55,021 bases of DNA from an uncultured Rhodospirillales bacterium (GTDB lineage Bacteria > Pseudomonadota > Alphaproteobacteria > Azospirillales > Azospirillaceae): NCBI GenBank assembly GCA_903856295.1, contig CAIOBP010000144.1:1-55021 (forward strand), written 5' to 3'. Shown here piece after piece: positions 22,513 to 30,961 of this stretch. The position numbers and the translations under genes were made by a program. A model generated the notes under the pieces. It was not told where the DNA came from and made no database searches. It saw nothing but the letters and a program-made list of their open reading frames with translations. The stretch's first letter is position 1, and every line of letters starts with the position of its first letter.

Positions 22513-23082
22513 ATGGCACTCACCGCTATCGGGATCAGCAACCGTGCGCTCGTGAAGCTCGGAGCGGCGCCGGTCGGAAGCTTTTCCGACGGCACCGCCG
22601 AGGCCGAAACCGCGGGCGCGCTGTATGAGGCGACCCGCGACGCCCTGCTCTCGGCCCATCCCTGGAGCTTCGCCATTCGGCAGGCGACCCTGGCCCGGCT
22701 CGAAGACGCCCCGGTCGCCGACTATGACTACGCCTTCGCCCTGCCCGCCGATTTCATCGCCGCGCTGTCGGCCGGCGGACCGGGCATGGGACGCGGGCTG
22801 GTCTATCGCATCGCCGGCCAATGCCTTCAGGCCGGCAGCCAAGCGGTGGTGCTGACCTACATCGCCCGGCCCGACGAGAGCGGGTTTCCGCCCTTTTTCA
22901 CCGCCGCCCTGGTGGCGCGGCTGGCCGCCGAGTTCTGCCTGCCACTGACCGAAAGCACGGCCCGGGCCACCACGCTTTACCAGCTTGCCGACCAGGAGTT
23001 CCGCCGTGCCCGTCTGATCGACGGCCAGCAGGACACCCGCAGCGGCTTTGAAACATTTTCCCTGATCGAGGCTCGAAACTGA
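22513..23082 (+). CDS. T7 gp11-like tail tubular (adaptor) protein A
   Basis: The 189-aa protein starts MALTAIGISNRALVKLGA, a typical opening of the phage gp11-type adaptor that links portal to nozzle. It continues with EATRDALLSAHPWSFAIRQATL, which I read across a normal adaptor core. Length is close to T7 gp11 (196 aa). It is followed by the gp12-like nozzle gene with a TGATG overlap. Its usual partner, the portal protein, is not encoded in this cassette. Confidence 0.82.
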   Translation: MALTAIGISNRALVKLGAAPVGSFSDGTAEAETAGALYEATRDALLSAHPWSFAIRQATLARLEDAPVADYDYAFALPADFIAALSAGGPGMGRGLVYRIAGQCLQAGSQAVVLTYIARPDESGFPPFFTAALVARLAAEFCLPLTESTARATTLYQLADQEFRRARLIDGQQDTRSGFETFSLIEARN

Positions 23083-24983
23083 TGCCGGTCACCCGCCAGG
23101 ACAAAACCAACTTCACCGGTGGGGAAATCTCGCCCGATCTGCTCGGGCGCGGTGATCTCAAGGCGTTCGACAACGGCGCCAGCAGCCTCACCAACGTCTT
23201 CATCGACCCGACCGGCGGCCTGTCGCGCCGGCCCGGCCTTGCCTATGTCGACACGCTGCGCGGTCCGGGCCGGCTGGTCGCCTTCGAATTCAACACCGAA
23301 CAGACCTATCTGCTGGCCTTCTCCGAGGGCTGGATCGACATTTACGAAAACGACAGCCGCATCGCCTCGGTGGCCGCGCCCTGGACCGCCGCCCAGCTCG
23401 GGCAGATCAATTGGACCCAGAGCGCCGACACCCTGCTGGTCTGCCATCCCGACGTCGCGCCGCGCAAACTCACCCGGACCGGCAGCACCAGCTGGTCGCT
23501 GACCCAGTGGGCCTTTCTCAGCGACGGCGCGCTGGTGCGCCAGCCCTATTACCGCTTCGGCGACACCACGATCATCCTCACGCCCAGCGGCACCTCGGGG
23601 CAGATCACGGTCACCGCCTCGGCCACGGTGTTCGTCCAGGGCCATGCCGGCCTGCGTTTCCGCATCGGCGGCAAGCAGATTCTGGTCACGTCGGTCAATT
23701 CGGGGACCCAGATCACCGCCACCTGCCAGGAGAGCCTCGCCGGCACCACCGCCACCGTCGATTGGGATGAGCCGGCCTTCTCGGCGGTGCGCGGCTGGCC
23801 GGTCTCGGCCTGCTTTCACCAGCACAGACTGGTGATCGGCGGCTCGCGGGATCTGCCCAACCGGCTGTGGCTGTCGCAATCGGCCGATCTCTGGAACTTC
23901 GACCTCGGCACCGGCCAGGATGACGAGGCGATCGAGTTCGGCATCATGTCCGATCAGGTCAACGCCATCCGGGCGGTGTTTTCGGGCCGGCACCTTCAGG
24001 TTTTCACCTCGGGCGCCGAATGGATGGTCGATGGCGTGCCGCTGACTCCGATCAACATTCAGCTCTACCGCCAGACCCGGGTCGGCTCGCCGATCGACCG
24101 CACCGTCCACCCCCGCGACGTCGACGGCGCCACGCTGTTCGCGTCGCGCAATGGCCGGGAAATCCGCGAGTTCCTTTTCACCATCACCGAACAGGCCTAT
24201 CAGGCCAACGATCTCTCGCTGTTCGCCCGCCACCTGATCCGCAACCCCCGCGACCAGGATTACGACGCAGGCCGCCGGTTGCTGTTCGTGGTGATGGCAG
24301 ACGGTTCGCTGGCGGTGCTGACGGTGTATCGTGGCGAGTCGGTCAGCGCCTGGACCCACATCGAGACCGACGGCCCGAGCCAATCGGTGGCGGTGGTCGG
24401 CGACGATGTTTACCTGATGGTTCAGCGCGGCGCGCTGTGGACGGTCGAACGCTTTCAGGATGGCGTCTATCTCGACGCCTCGCTGACCGGCACCGCCGGC
24501 ACCCCGACCGCCAACTGGAGCGGGCTCGGGCATCTCGAGGGACGCACGGTTTCGGTGGTCGCCGACGGCATCGTCCGCGCCGACGCCGTGGTCAATGCCG
24601 GCGCGATCCACCTCGATCCGCCGGCCCGCACGGTCTCCGCCGGCCTGCCCTACAGCCACGTCGTCGAGCCGCTGCCGCCCAATCTGCTCGGGTTGGGGCT
24701 GGTGGTGGGATCGCCGGTGCGGCTGGTCGAGGCCAGCTTCCGGCTCAAGGACACCGCCGCCGTGCGCGTCGATCTCGGACGCGGTCCGTTCGATCTGCCG
24801 ATGCACCGCTTCGGTCCGGCGCCGCTGCCCGACACGCCGCCGCCACTGGTCAGCGGCGACCGCAGCCTCAAGGCCCTGGGCTGGCTGCGCGACCTGACCC
24901 ACCCCCTGTGGCGCATCGAACAGAGCGTGCCGCTGCCCTTCACCCTGCTGTCGGTCGCAACCGAACTGAAAGTGAGCGAGTGA
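23082..24983 (+). CDS. T7 gp12-like tail nozzle (tail tubular protein B)
   Basis: The 633-aa protein begins with NFTGGEISPDLLGRGDL, followed by NGASSLTNVFIDPTGGLSRR, the conserved start of podovirus nozzle proteins. The rest is beta-rich (propeller-like), with segments such as LWLSQSADLWNFDLGTGQDD and IVSPIDRT-type loops around the middle. It is somewhat shorter than T7 gp12 (794 aa). Start and stop overlap both neighbours (TGATG), so the block is translationally coupled. It should form the tail tip channel together with the gp11-like protein. Confidence 0.85.
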   Translation: MPVTRQDKTNFTGGEISPDLLGRGDLKAFDNGASSLTNVFIDPTGGLSRRPGLAYVDTLRGPGRLVAFEFNTEQTYLLAFSEGWIDIYENDSRIASVAAPWTAAQLGQINWTQSADTLLVCHPDVAPRKLTRTGSTSWSLTQWAFLSDGALVRQPYYRFGDTTIILTPSGTSGQITVTASATVFVQGHAGLRFRIGGKQILVTSVNSGTQITATCQESLAGTTATVDWDEPAFSAVRGWPVSACFHQHRLVIGGSRDLPNRLWLSQSADLWNFDLGTGQDDEAIEFGIMSDQVNAIRAVFSGRHLQVFTSGAEWMVDGVPLTPINIQLYRQTRVGSPIDRTVHPRDVDGATLFASRNGREIREFLFTITEQAYQANDLSLFARHLIRNPRDQDYDAGRRLLFVVMADGSLAVLTVYRGESVSAWTHIETDGPSQSVAVVGDDVYLMVQRGALWTVERFQDGVYLDASLTGTAGTPTANWSGLGHLEGRTVSVVADGIVRADAVVNAGAIHLDPPARTVSAGLPYSHVVEPLPPNLLGLGLVVGSPVRLVEASFRLKDTAAVRVDLGRGPFDLPMHRFGPAPLPDTPPPLVSGDRSLKALGWLRDLTHPLWRIEQSVPLPFTLLSVATELKVSE

Positions 24984-25579
24984 TGTCCGCCATTACCTCC
25001 GTGGTCTCCGACCTGCTGCCCGCCGTCTCCAGCGTCGTGCCGGTGTTCAACGCCACCACCGGTTATCTCAACAAACAGGCCAGCCTCGATCTGGCCGCCC
25101 AGCGCCAGCAACTCGCCGCCGAGCGGGCCGCCGCCAGCGCCGCCGCCAAGGCCGCCGCCCGGCAACAGACCGAGGACAACCTTCAATCCACCCAGGCTCT
25201 GCAAATGCAGCAGCTCCAGGAGACCCAGGCCGCCGACACCGCCGCCCAGGACGCCAACATTCAGAACCAGATGGATCAGGCCCAGCTCTCGGCCAACGCC
25301 GCCGAGCAGACCCGGCGCGACGCCCTGCGTCAGGCGGTGGCCCGGACCAAGGTCGATCTCGCCGGCCAGGGCGTCGACCCCCATGACGGTTCGGGCGAGG
25401 CGATTCTGCTCGGCCAGATCAAGGCCTCGGATCAGGACCGCCAAGCCGCCGACGCCGCCACCCAGCTGCGTCTCAAGGCGCTGTCCCAGCAAGCCGACAC
25501 CCTCAATCAGCGCAATCTGCTCGAGCAGACCCAACTCGCCGAGCGCCAGCGCCTGCAATGGCTGAACAGCTTTTCTTGA
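24983..25579 (+). CDS. Gln/Ala-rich coiled-coil protein, gp14-like internal virion protein
   Basis: The 198-aa protein has a hydrophobic N terminus (about residues 1-30, SDLLPAVSSVVPVFNATTG) followed by an almost continuous Ala/Gln-rich helical coil to residue 195. Size and place between the nozzle and tail fibre match T7 gp14 (196 aa), an ejected internal core protein. Sequence identity itself gives no proof. The larger partners gp15 and gp16 are absent. It overlaps the upstream stop by one base. Confidence 0.7.
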   Translation: MSAITSVVSDLLPAVSSVVPVFNATTGYLNKQASLDLAAQRQQLAAERAAASAAAKAAARQQTEDNLQSTQALQMQQLQETQAADTAAQDANIQNQMDQAQLSANAAEQTRRDALRQAVARTKVDLAGQGVDPHDGSGEAILLGQIKASDQDRQAADAATQLRLKALSQQADTLNQRNLLEQTQLAERQRLQWLNSFS

Positions 25580-25597
25580 TCCCGGGAGGGTCTTCCG

Positions 25598-27631
25598 ATG
25601 CCCAGCTCGCTCCAGATTCCGCGCGGCACCCCGCGCGCCCACTATGTCGCCGACGGCTACCAGACCGCCTTCCCCTTCCCGTTTCCGATTTTCGCCTCCG
25701 AGGACCTTGTGGTCTATCTCGGGGCCGCCGCCCAGCAGACCGGCTTCACGGTCTCGGGCAGCGGCGTCACCGCCGGGGGTAGCGTCACCTTCACCACCGC
25801 CCCGGCAGCCGGCGTGCTGGTCACCCTGATCCGGCGGGTGCCGCTTGAGCGGGTCACCGACTTTCAGGAAAGCGGGCCGCTCTCGGCCCTCGCCCTCAAC
25901 ACCGAACTCGATGTGCTGACCGCCTGCCTGCAACAGGTGGCGAGCGATCAGGTGGCGATGCTGCATTATGCCGACACCGACCTGCCGGCCTCGTCGCTGC
26001 TGCCGGGGCGGGCCGTCCGCGCCGGGCAGTTGCTCGGCTTCGACGGCGCGGGCGCGCCGACCGTGGTGCCGCCGGTCGACACCCAGGCGCTGTCGACCTA
26101 CCTGCCCCAGGGCGCCGGCGGCGTCGCCCGGCCGATCGGCGACAAGCTCGGCGACATGGTCTCGGTGAAGGATTTCGGCGCCGCTGGCGATGGCGTCACC
26201 GACGATACCCTAGCCATCCAGGCCGCCCTGACTAGCCACAGCGCGGTCTACCTGCCGCCGGGGACCTACCGGATTTCCGGAACGCTGTCGGTCGGGTTCG
26301 GCAAAACCCTGGCCGGGGCTGGACAATCCTCGGTTGTGCATGGCGCCGGCAGCGGCTTCGACCTGATCCAACTGCCGGATGGCTACGCCACCCTCAGCAG
26401 CCTGCGTCTGGAAAACGGCCAATCCGGTATCAGGCTGTGTGGTCTGACTGGTCCTTGCGTTCAAAACAGCATATCCGATATTACGGTCTGGCAAGCGACA
26501 TATGGTATCACGCTCGACGGCGGATCAAGATCAGACTGGCCGTGCTACTGGAACAGCATCGTGCGCGTGCTGGTGGCCCAGCCCGGCGTTCACGGCGTCT
26601 GGATGACCCGCAGCGGGGCCGGCGACACCGCCAATGCCAACAAGTTCCACGCGGTGCGGGTCTATTCGCTGGGCGCCCCGACCAGCGGCTGCGGCTTCTT
26701 CATCGAGGCCGGGCGCTACAACAATTCCTTCATCGATTGCGAGGCCAATCTCAGCGCCACCGCCAGCGCCTGCTTCCGGCTGGGCGCCAACACCAACAAA
26801 AACCTGCTGGTCAATCTCTACTGCGAGTCCCTGGGCGCCCTGCCCAATGTTCAGCTCGACGCCGGCTCGCAGGAAACCTCGATCGTCAATCTGTTTTCCG
26901 CCGCCGCCGGCCCGGCGATCTATGATTTGAGCGGCGGCCAGTACTGCGCCCTCAATGCCGGCTATCCGACCAAGAACCGGCTGCTGCAAACCCGGATCAG
27001 CGAACTGACCGTTCAGGCCCTGCGCTTCGACACCAGCTTTTTCGAAGCCACCGGGCCGGCGACCTGCCTGGTCGACCTCGCCCACTCGGTCTATCTGGTC
27101 AGCGCCTGGAACGGCGCCGTCGAGGCCCGGCTGCCGGCGGCGGGCGACGCCAACGGCTTCTCGGTGACCATCAAGAAGACCGACGCCACCGCCCACGCCG
27201 TGACCATCACCGAGGCTGGCGGCGGCGCCGGCCCCGATGGCCGCTCTCTGGCCCTGGGAAATCGTTACGATACCGCAACTGTTGTGTCGAACGGTGCGAA
27301 TTGGTGGATCGTCACCGCCAACCGCCAGCCCGGCAACAGTCTCTATTACGAGACGCCGGGCCTGTTCCAGCCCGATCTCAGCCAGGATTTGTACATGGTC
27401 AGCGCCTGGGGCGGCGCGGTCGAGGTCCGGCTGCCCGACCCCAGCGCGGCGGGCGCGGTCGGACGCACGGTCAGCGTCAAGAAAGCCGACGTCTCGGCCA
27501 ACACCGTCACCGTCACCGCCACCCGCACCACCGGCCCCGACGGCGAGGCGATTCCCCTTGCCGCCATGGGCCACAGCCTGACCGCGATGTCCAACGGCGC
27601 GGCGTGGCAGATTCTCGCCCGCAACCCCTGA
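25598..27631 (+). CDS. Tailspike/tail fibre protein with pectin-lyase-like beta helix
   Basis: The 677-aa receptor-binding protein has a T7 gp17-type N-terminal virion-attachment domain (residues about 1-130, DGYQTAFPFPFPIF, VTDFQESGPLSALALN). A pectin-lyase-like right-handed beta helix begins at VKDFGAAGDGVTDDTLAIQ near 190. Two tandem copies of an approximately 80-aa C-terminal domain follow, each with VYLVSAW/LYMVSAW, GAVEARLP/GAVEVRLP and an SNGANWWIV/SNGAAWQIL ending (about 500-590 and 595-677). A depolymerase activity on surface polysaccharide is possible but no catalytic residues are assigned. DNA around 26,405-26,560 is less GC-rich than the rest, hinting at a swapped segment. Confidence 0.88.
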   Translation: MPSSLQIPRGTPRAHYVADGYQTAFPFPFPIFASEDLVVYLGAAAQQTGFTVSGSGVTAGGSVTFTTAPAAGVLVTLIRRVPLERVTDFQESGPLSALALNTELDVLTACLQQVASDQVAMLHYADTDLPASSLLPGRAVRAGQLLGFDGAGAPTVVPPVDTQALSTYLPQGAGGVARPIGDKLGDMVSVKDFGAAGDGVTDDTLAIQAALTSHSAVYLPPGTYRISGTLSVGFGKTLAGAGQSSVVHGAGSGFDLIQLPDGYATLSSLRLENGQSGIRLCGLTGPCVQNSISDITVWQATYGITLDGGSRSDWPCYWNSIVRVLVAQPGVHGVWMTRSGAGDTANANKFHAVRVYSLGAPTSGCGFFIEAGRYNNSFIDCEANLSATASACFRLGANTNKNLLVNLYCESLGALPNVQLDAGSQETSIVNLFSAAAGPAIYDLSGGQYCALNAGYPTKNRLLQTRISELTVQALRFDTSFFEATGPATCLVDLAHSVYLVSAWNGAVEARLPAAGDANGFSVTIKKTDATAHAVTITEAGGGAGPDGRSLALGNRYDTATVVSNGANWWIVTANRQPGNSLYYETPGLFQPDLSQDLYMVSAWGGAVEVRLPDPSAAGAVGRTVSVKKADVSANTVTVTATRTTGPDGEAIPLAAMGHSLTAMSNGAAWQILARNP

Positions 27632-27648
27632 TCCCGGAGTCCGACCCC

Positions 27649-27990
27649 ATGACCGAAGAGACCGAACACCTCGCGGGCCAGAGCCTGGAGATCGTGCGTG
27701 CCGCCATCGCCCGGCTGGTTCCCGAGGCCATGGAGCGCGCCGTCGGCTCCTACCGCGATTTCGTCACCCTCGGGGTGCCGCTGGAGGCCAAGGAGTTCAA
27801 GGACCACCACACCGCCGGCCGCACCGCCCTCGTCCATCTGGAATCGCTGATGAAACTGGCGAGTTGGGCGGCATCTCCGGCAAGCGGCGGCGACAGCGCC
27901 GAAACCGGATCGGAAGAGTTCGACACCATGCTGCTCGACGCCAGCCGGGCGCTGTCCGCGCTCCGGGCCAGTTCGGGAGAGCCGGCATGA
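27649..27990 (+). CDS. Probable terminase small subunit
   Basis: The 113-aa acidic helical protein (start MTEETEHLAGQSLEIVRAAI) lies immediately before the large terminase and overlaps its start codon (ATGA). In T7-like phages this slot is gp18, the DNA-recognition subunit (89 aa). I see no recognisable helix-turn-helix, so the assignment rests on position, size and helical content. It could alternatively be a small virion or regulatory protein. Confidence 0.6.
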   Translation: MTEETEHLAGQSLEIVRAAIARLVPEAMERAVGSYRDFVTLGVPLEAKEFKDHHTAGRTALVHLESLMKLASWAASPASGGDSAETGSEEFDTMLLDASRALSALRASSGEPA

Positions 27991-29489
27991 AGCTGGTGCC
28001 CTTTCCCGATTTCGTCTGGCTGTGGGCGCGCGAGCAGGGGCAGTTGATGCCCCTGCTCCACGACTCCATGGCCCGCTGGCTGGCGCGGCGCTGGGAGAGC
28101 GGCGATCGCCAGTTGCTGCTGATGGCCTTTCGCGGCAGCGGCAAGTCGACCCTGGTCGGGCTGTTCGCCGCCTGGCTGCTCTGCCGTGACCCCAACCTCC
28201 GGCTGTTGGTGCTGGCCGCCGACTTGGCCCTGGCCCGCAAGATGGTGCGCAACGTCAAACGCCTGATCGAGCGCCACCCGATCACCAAGGCCATGAAACT
28301 CAAGCCCCGGCGCGCCGATCAGTGGTCGGCCGAACAATTCACCGTCGCCCGGCCCGCCGAGCTTCGCGACCCCTCGATGCTGGCGCGCGGCATCGGCGCC
28401 AACCTCACCGGCAGCCGGGCCGACATCGTGGTGTGCGACGATGTGGAAGTGCCCAACACCTGCGACAGCGCGCCCAAGCGCGCCGATCTGCGCGCCCGGC
28501 TGGCCGAGATCGATTACATTCTGGTTCCCGGCGGGCTGCAACTTTATGTCGGCACGCCCCACACCTATTACACCCTCTATGCCGACCAGCCCCGGCGCGA
28601 AATCGGCGAGAGCGCGCCGTTTCTCGATGGCTTTCAGCGGTTGGTGCTGCCGGTGCTGACCCAAGCGGGCCACAGCCGCTGGCCCGAGCGCTTTCCCGAA
28701 GACGCCATCGCCCGCATCCGCCGCCACACCGGCGCCAACAAGTTCCAGAGCCAGATGATGCTGGAGCCGGTGAGCATCGCCGAGGGCCGTCTCGACCCCG
28801 ACCGGCTGCGCCCCTACGAAGGAGAGCTGGACGATCGCGAGGCCGGCGGCCGGATCGTGCTCGGCCTCACTGGCAAGCGGCTGGTTTCGGCCAGTTGCTG
28901 GTGGGATCCGGCCTACGGCGCCCGCAGCGACGGCGGCGACGCCAGCGTCATCGCCGCCGTCTTCACCGACGAAGCCGGAGCCTATTACCTGCACCGCGTC
29001 CGCTACCTCAACGCCCCCGATGGCGAGGGCCTGGGCGAGGAGGATCAGGCCGGACGGCAATGTCGGCTGGTGGCGAAGTTCGTCAAGGAGTTGTTCCTGC
29101 CCTCGGTCAGCCTCGAAATCAACGGCCTGGGCCGCTTCCTGCCCGGACTGCTGCGCCAGGAGCTGAAAAGAACCGGCATCGCCTGCGCCGTGGTCGAGGT
29201 GTCGTCGCGCCAGCCCAAGCACCAGCGCATCGTCGAAGCCTTCGACGTCGTGCTGGCGGCCGGCGCCCTCAACGCCCATCGCAGCGTCTGGGACACGCCG
29301 TTCGTGCGCGAAATGCGCGACTGGCGCCCCGACTCCCGCTTCAAGGGCCGCGACGACGGCCTGGACGCCGTCGCCGGCTGCCTGAAAGCCGAACCGGTGC
29401 GCCTGGGCGGTCTCTCCCGCCACCCGAGTCGGGAGCCGGGATGGCGAGGCGGCGGCGCGATTTCCGGGGCTGAAGACTGGTCTCCGTAG
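27987..29489 (+). CDS. Terminase large subunit (T7 gp19-like)
   Basis: DNA-packaging motor: an N-terminal ATPase and a C-terminal RNase H-like nuclease. The 500-aa protein has Walker A FRGSGKST (47-54), Walker B DIVVCDD (145-151) and a nuclease acidic start WWDPAYGARSDGGDASV (about 308-324), with a later GRDDGLDAVAG carrying the last Asp residues. Start is the ATG at 27987 with GGGAGAG upstream. The protein looks complete and catalytically intact, although no portal, its obligatory docking partner, is encoded here. Confidence 0.92.
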   Translation: MKLVPFPDFVWLWAREQGQLMPLLHDSMARWLARRWESGDRQLLLMAFRGSGKSTLVGLFAAWLLCRDPNLRLLVLAADLALARKMVRNVKRLIERHPITKAMKLKPRRADQWSAEQFTVARPAELRDPSMLARGIGANLTGSRADIVVCDDVEVPNTCDSAPKRADLRARLAEIDYILVPGGLQLYVGTPHTYYTLYADQPRREIGESAPFLDGFQRLVLPVLTQAGHSRWPERFPEDAIARIRRHTGANKFQSQMMLEPVSIAEGRLDPDRLRPYEGELDDREAGGRIVLGLTGKRLVSASCWWDPAYGARSDGGDASVIAAVFTDEAGAYYLHRVRYLNAPDGEGLGEEDQAGRQCRLVAKFVKELFLPSVSLEINGLGRFLPGLLRQELKRTGIACAVVEVSSRQPKHQRIVEAFDVVLAAGALNAHRSVWDTPFVREMRDWRPDSRFKGRDDGLDAVAGCLKAEPVRLGGLSRHPSREPGWRGGGAISGAEDWSP

Positions 29490-29497
29490 GAGCACGT

Positions 29498-29566
29498 ATG
29501 AAACTGTGTCGCAGTCGTTACCTGAAATCAAATCTCGACAAAAGCCGGCAAAACTCTTTTGCTTAG
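29498..29566 (+). CDS. Possible 22-aa leader peptide before the repeat array
   Basis: A short frame starting MKLCRSRYLKSN and ending NSFA-stop, with GGAG five bases before its ATG, 8 bases after the terminase stop. Its TAG stop is the TAG of the first 14-bp repeat. It is basic and rich in Ser and Asn. It may be a leader peptide or a chance frame; the good ribosome site and exact junction with the array are the only evidence. Confidence 0.3.
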   Translation: MKLCRSRYLKSNLDKSRQNSFA

Positions 29567-29659
29567 GGGGAGCTTCGTAAGGCACGCGTCTTAGGCGCCA
29601 TTTCTTAGGCTGCGTATCGTAGGCGATCACGCTTAGGCGCTTCGACTTAAGAATGGGAG
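29562..29659 (+). repeat. Array of seven 14-bp repeats with in-register stop triplets
   Basis: Seven contiguous 14-bp units start at 29562, 29576, 29590, 29604, 29618, 29632 and 29646. Each begins C(T/G)TA(G/A)G, usually CTTAGGC, followed by about seven variable bases. The conserved core contains TAG or TAA, and because 14 is not a multiple of three the triplets cycle through all reading frames. The last unit supplies the ribosome site (GGGAG) of the secreted-protein gene at 29667. It is neither a CRISPR nor a coding repeat. A weak promoter-like pair (TCGACA 29535-29540, TTTGCT 29558-29563) would place the array in the transcribed leader. Confidence 0.85.
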
Positions 29660-29666
29660 GAATGAA

Positions 29667-30050
29667 ATGATGAGACGTCTGGCATGGCTTGGTTTCGCGC
29701 TTGCAATCGGCTGGGCACATCCTGCCTCGGCCGCCTGCGTCACCAACAACACCTCGGCGACGCTGTATGTCGATCAGTATTCGCTGATAACCGATGAGGA
29801 CGTGTTCAAGATCGAACCGGGTCAGCGCCTGTGCCGGCATCATTCCGGCCTGTTCAATCGTTACGATGTCGGTTTGATCCCCTATGAGAGCGTCGACAAT
29901 GTCTGCACCACCTATCTGGCGCGCGACACCGACGAGCTGGTGATCGAGGGCAGCTGCACCCAGAAAAACGGCAAGAAGTGCGCGCCGCAAATGAAGTGCG
30001 GCCGCACCGCCAAGTCGCCGGCCACGACGGAACACGCCGCCGTGCCCTGA
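29667..30050 (+). CDS. Secreted six-cysteine protein of unknown function
   Basis: The 127-aa precursor has a clear signal peptide (basic MMRR, hydrophobic LAWLGFALAIGWA, cleavage after ASA near residue 22-23). The mature part of about 104 aa has six Cys (about 24, 56, 80, 97, 104 and 110), which would allow three disulfides in the periplasm or outside the cell. I recognise no family. It is flanked by a 14-bp repeat array upstream and a strong terminator downstream, so it is probably its own transcription unit inserted between terminase and lysis genes. A cargo role (for example exclusion or surface modification) is a guess. Confidence 0.75.
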   Translation: MMRRLAWLGFALAIGWAHPASAACVTNNTSATLYVDQYSLITDEDVFKIEPGQRLCRHHSGLFNRYDVGLIPYESVDNVCTTYLARDTDELVIEGSCTQKNGKKCAPQMKCGRTAKSPATTEHAAVP

Positions 30051-30089
30051 CCATCGCTATCCGGGGCGAAAGCCCCGGTCACCCGCCAA

Positions 30090-30118
30090 GCCGCCTCCCG
30101 CCGGGAGGCGGCTTTTTT
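30090..30118 (+). terminator. Intrinsic terminator after the secreted-protein gene
   Basis: A 10-bp perfect stem (GCCGCCTCCC/GGGAGGCGGC, loop GCC) followed by six T. A smaller hairpin, CCGGGGC/GCCCCGG with loop GAAA (30061-30078), precedes it and resembles the dispersed family. It would separate the terminase-side genes from the lysis genes, which then need their own promoter or read-through. Confidence 0.9.
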
Positions 30119-30147
30119 GTTGCCTGAAACCCGCCTGGAGACAAACC

Positions 30148-30456
30148 ATGCATGAATCCCTCGACGTGATCTGGTGGATCACCGCCGTTGAATTGCCCGT
30201 GATCAGCGGGCTGTTCTGGATGATCAACCGCCATCGGCGCGACGGCGAGATCGCTCTCGAAGCGGTGCGCCAGCGCGCCGAAAATGCGCAAAGCCAGGTC
30301 CGCGAGGCGCTGGCCAATTACAAGGTCGAGGTCGCGCGCTCCTATGCCGGCCTCGATACCCTCAAGACCGTCGAGCAGCGCCTGACCGACCATCTGCTGC
30401 GCATCGAGGCCAAGCTCGAGTTCAGCTGCGGCATGCTCTCCGAGGAGCGGCTGTGA
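30148..30456 (+). CDS. Membrane-anchored coiled-coil phage protein
   Basis: The 102-aa protein has one N-terminal membrane helix (about residues 7-25, IWWITAVELPVISGLFWMI), a basic RHRRD stop-transfer segment and then a coiled coil to about residue 92. A GGAG ribosome site lies 8 bases upstream. It overlaps the endolysin start (TGATG) and so belongs to the lysis operon. The topology fits an inner-membrane spanin-like or holin-accessory protein (similar short phage proteins are filed as DUF2730), but this is not certain. Confidence 0.68.
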   Translation: MHESLDVIWWITAVELPVISGLFWMINRHRRDGEIALEAVRQRAENAQSQVREALANYKVEVARSYAGLDTLKTVEQRLTDHLLRIEAKLEFSCGMLSEERL

Positions 30457-30956
30457 TGGCCGCGCCCGCGCTCAGCCCCGCCGCCGCGCCGCCGAGCCCG
30501 CCGGCCCCGGTCAACCAGAACCGGCTCGCCCTTGGCGCCGCCCGCGAAACCGCCATCGACATCCTGGCCCGCACCCTCTGGGGCGAGGCGCGAAACCAGC
30601 CGGTGCGCGGCATCGAGGCGGTGGCCGCGGTGGTGCTCAACCGCGTCGCCCTGGCCACCGAGCGCGGCGGCTGGTGGTGGGGCGATGGCGTGGTCGCGGT
30701 GTGCCGCCACCCCCGCGCCTTCCCGTGCTGGAGCCCCGGCGGCCCCGAACTGCCGAAGCTGCTGGCAGTCAAGGCCGGGGACCCGGTGTTCGACACCTGT
30801 CTGCGCGTCGCCCGGCGCGCGGTCGCGGGCGTGCTGCCCGACGCCACCCACGGCGCCACCCATTACCACCCCGCCTCGGCCCATCCGATCTGGGCCGCCG
30901 GCGAACTGCCCACCGCCGAGATCGGCACCACCCTCTTCTACCGCATTGTGGAGTGA
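30456..30956 (+). CDS. Cell wall hydrolase, SleB-like endolysin
   Basis: The 166-aa protein has a Pro/Ala-rich N terminus and then the Hydrolase_2 (SleB/CwlJ-type) core: IDILARTLWGEARNQPVRGIEA with the catalytic Glu in WGEAR, AAVVLNRV, FPCWSP and the C-terminal THGATHYHP. It should cleave peptidoglycan as a lytic transglycosylase-type enzyme. There is no signal peptide, so it depends on the adjacent holin. Start is the ATG overlapping the upstream stop. Confidence 0.9.
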   Translation: MAAPALSPAAAPPSPPAPVNQNRLALGAARETAIDILARTLWGEARNQPVRGIEAVAAVVLNRVALATERGGWWWGDGVVAVCRHPRAFPCWSPGGPELPKLLAVKAGDPVFDTCLRVARRAVAGVLPDATHGATHYHPASAHPIWAAGELPTAEIGTTLFYRIVE

Positions 30957-30961
30957 CCCTG

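Noticed and set aside
29562-29659. CRISPR array
   Set aside because: Seven-base conserved cores with seven-base spacers are far below CRISPR repeat and spacer sizes, and no cas genes are present.
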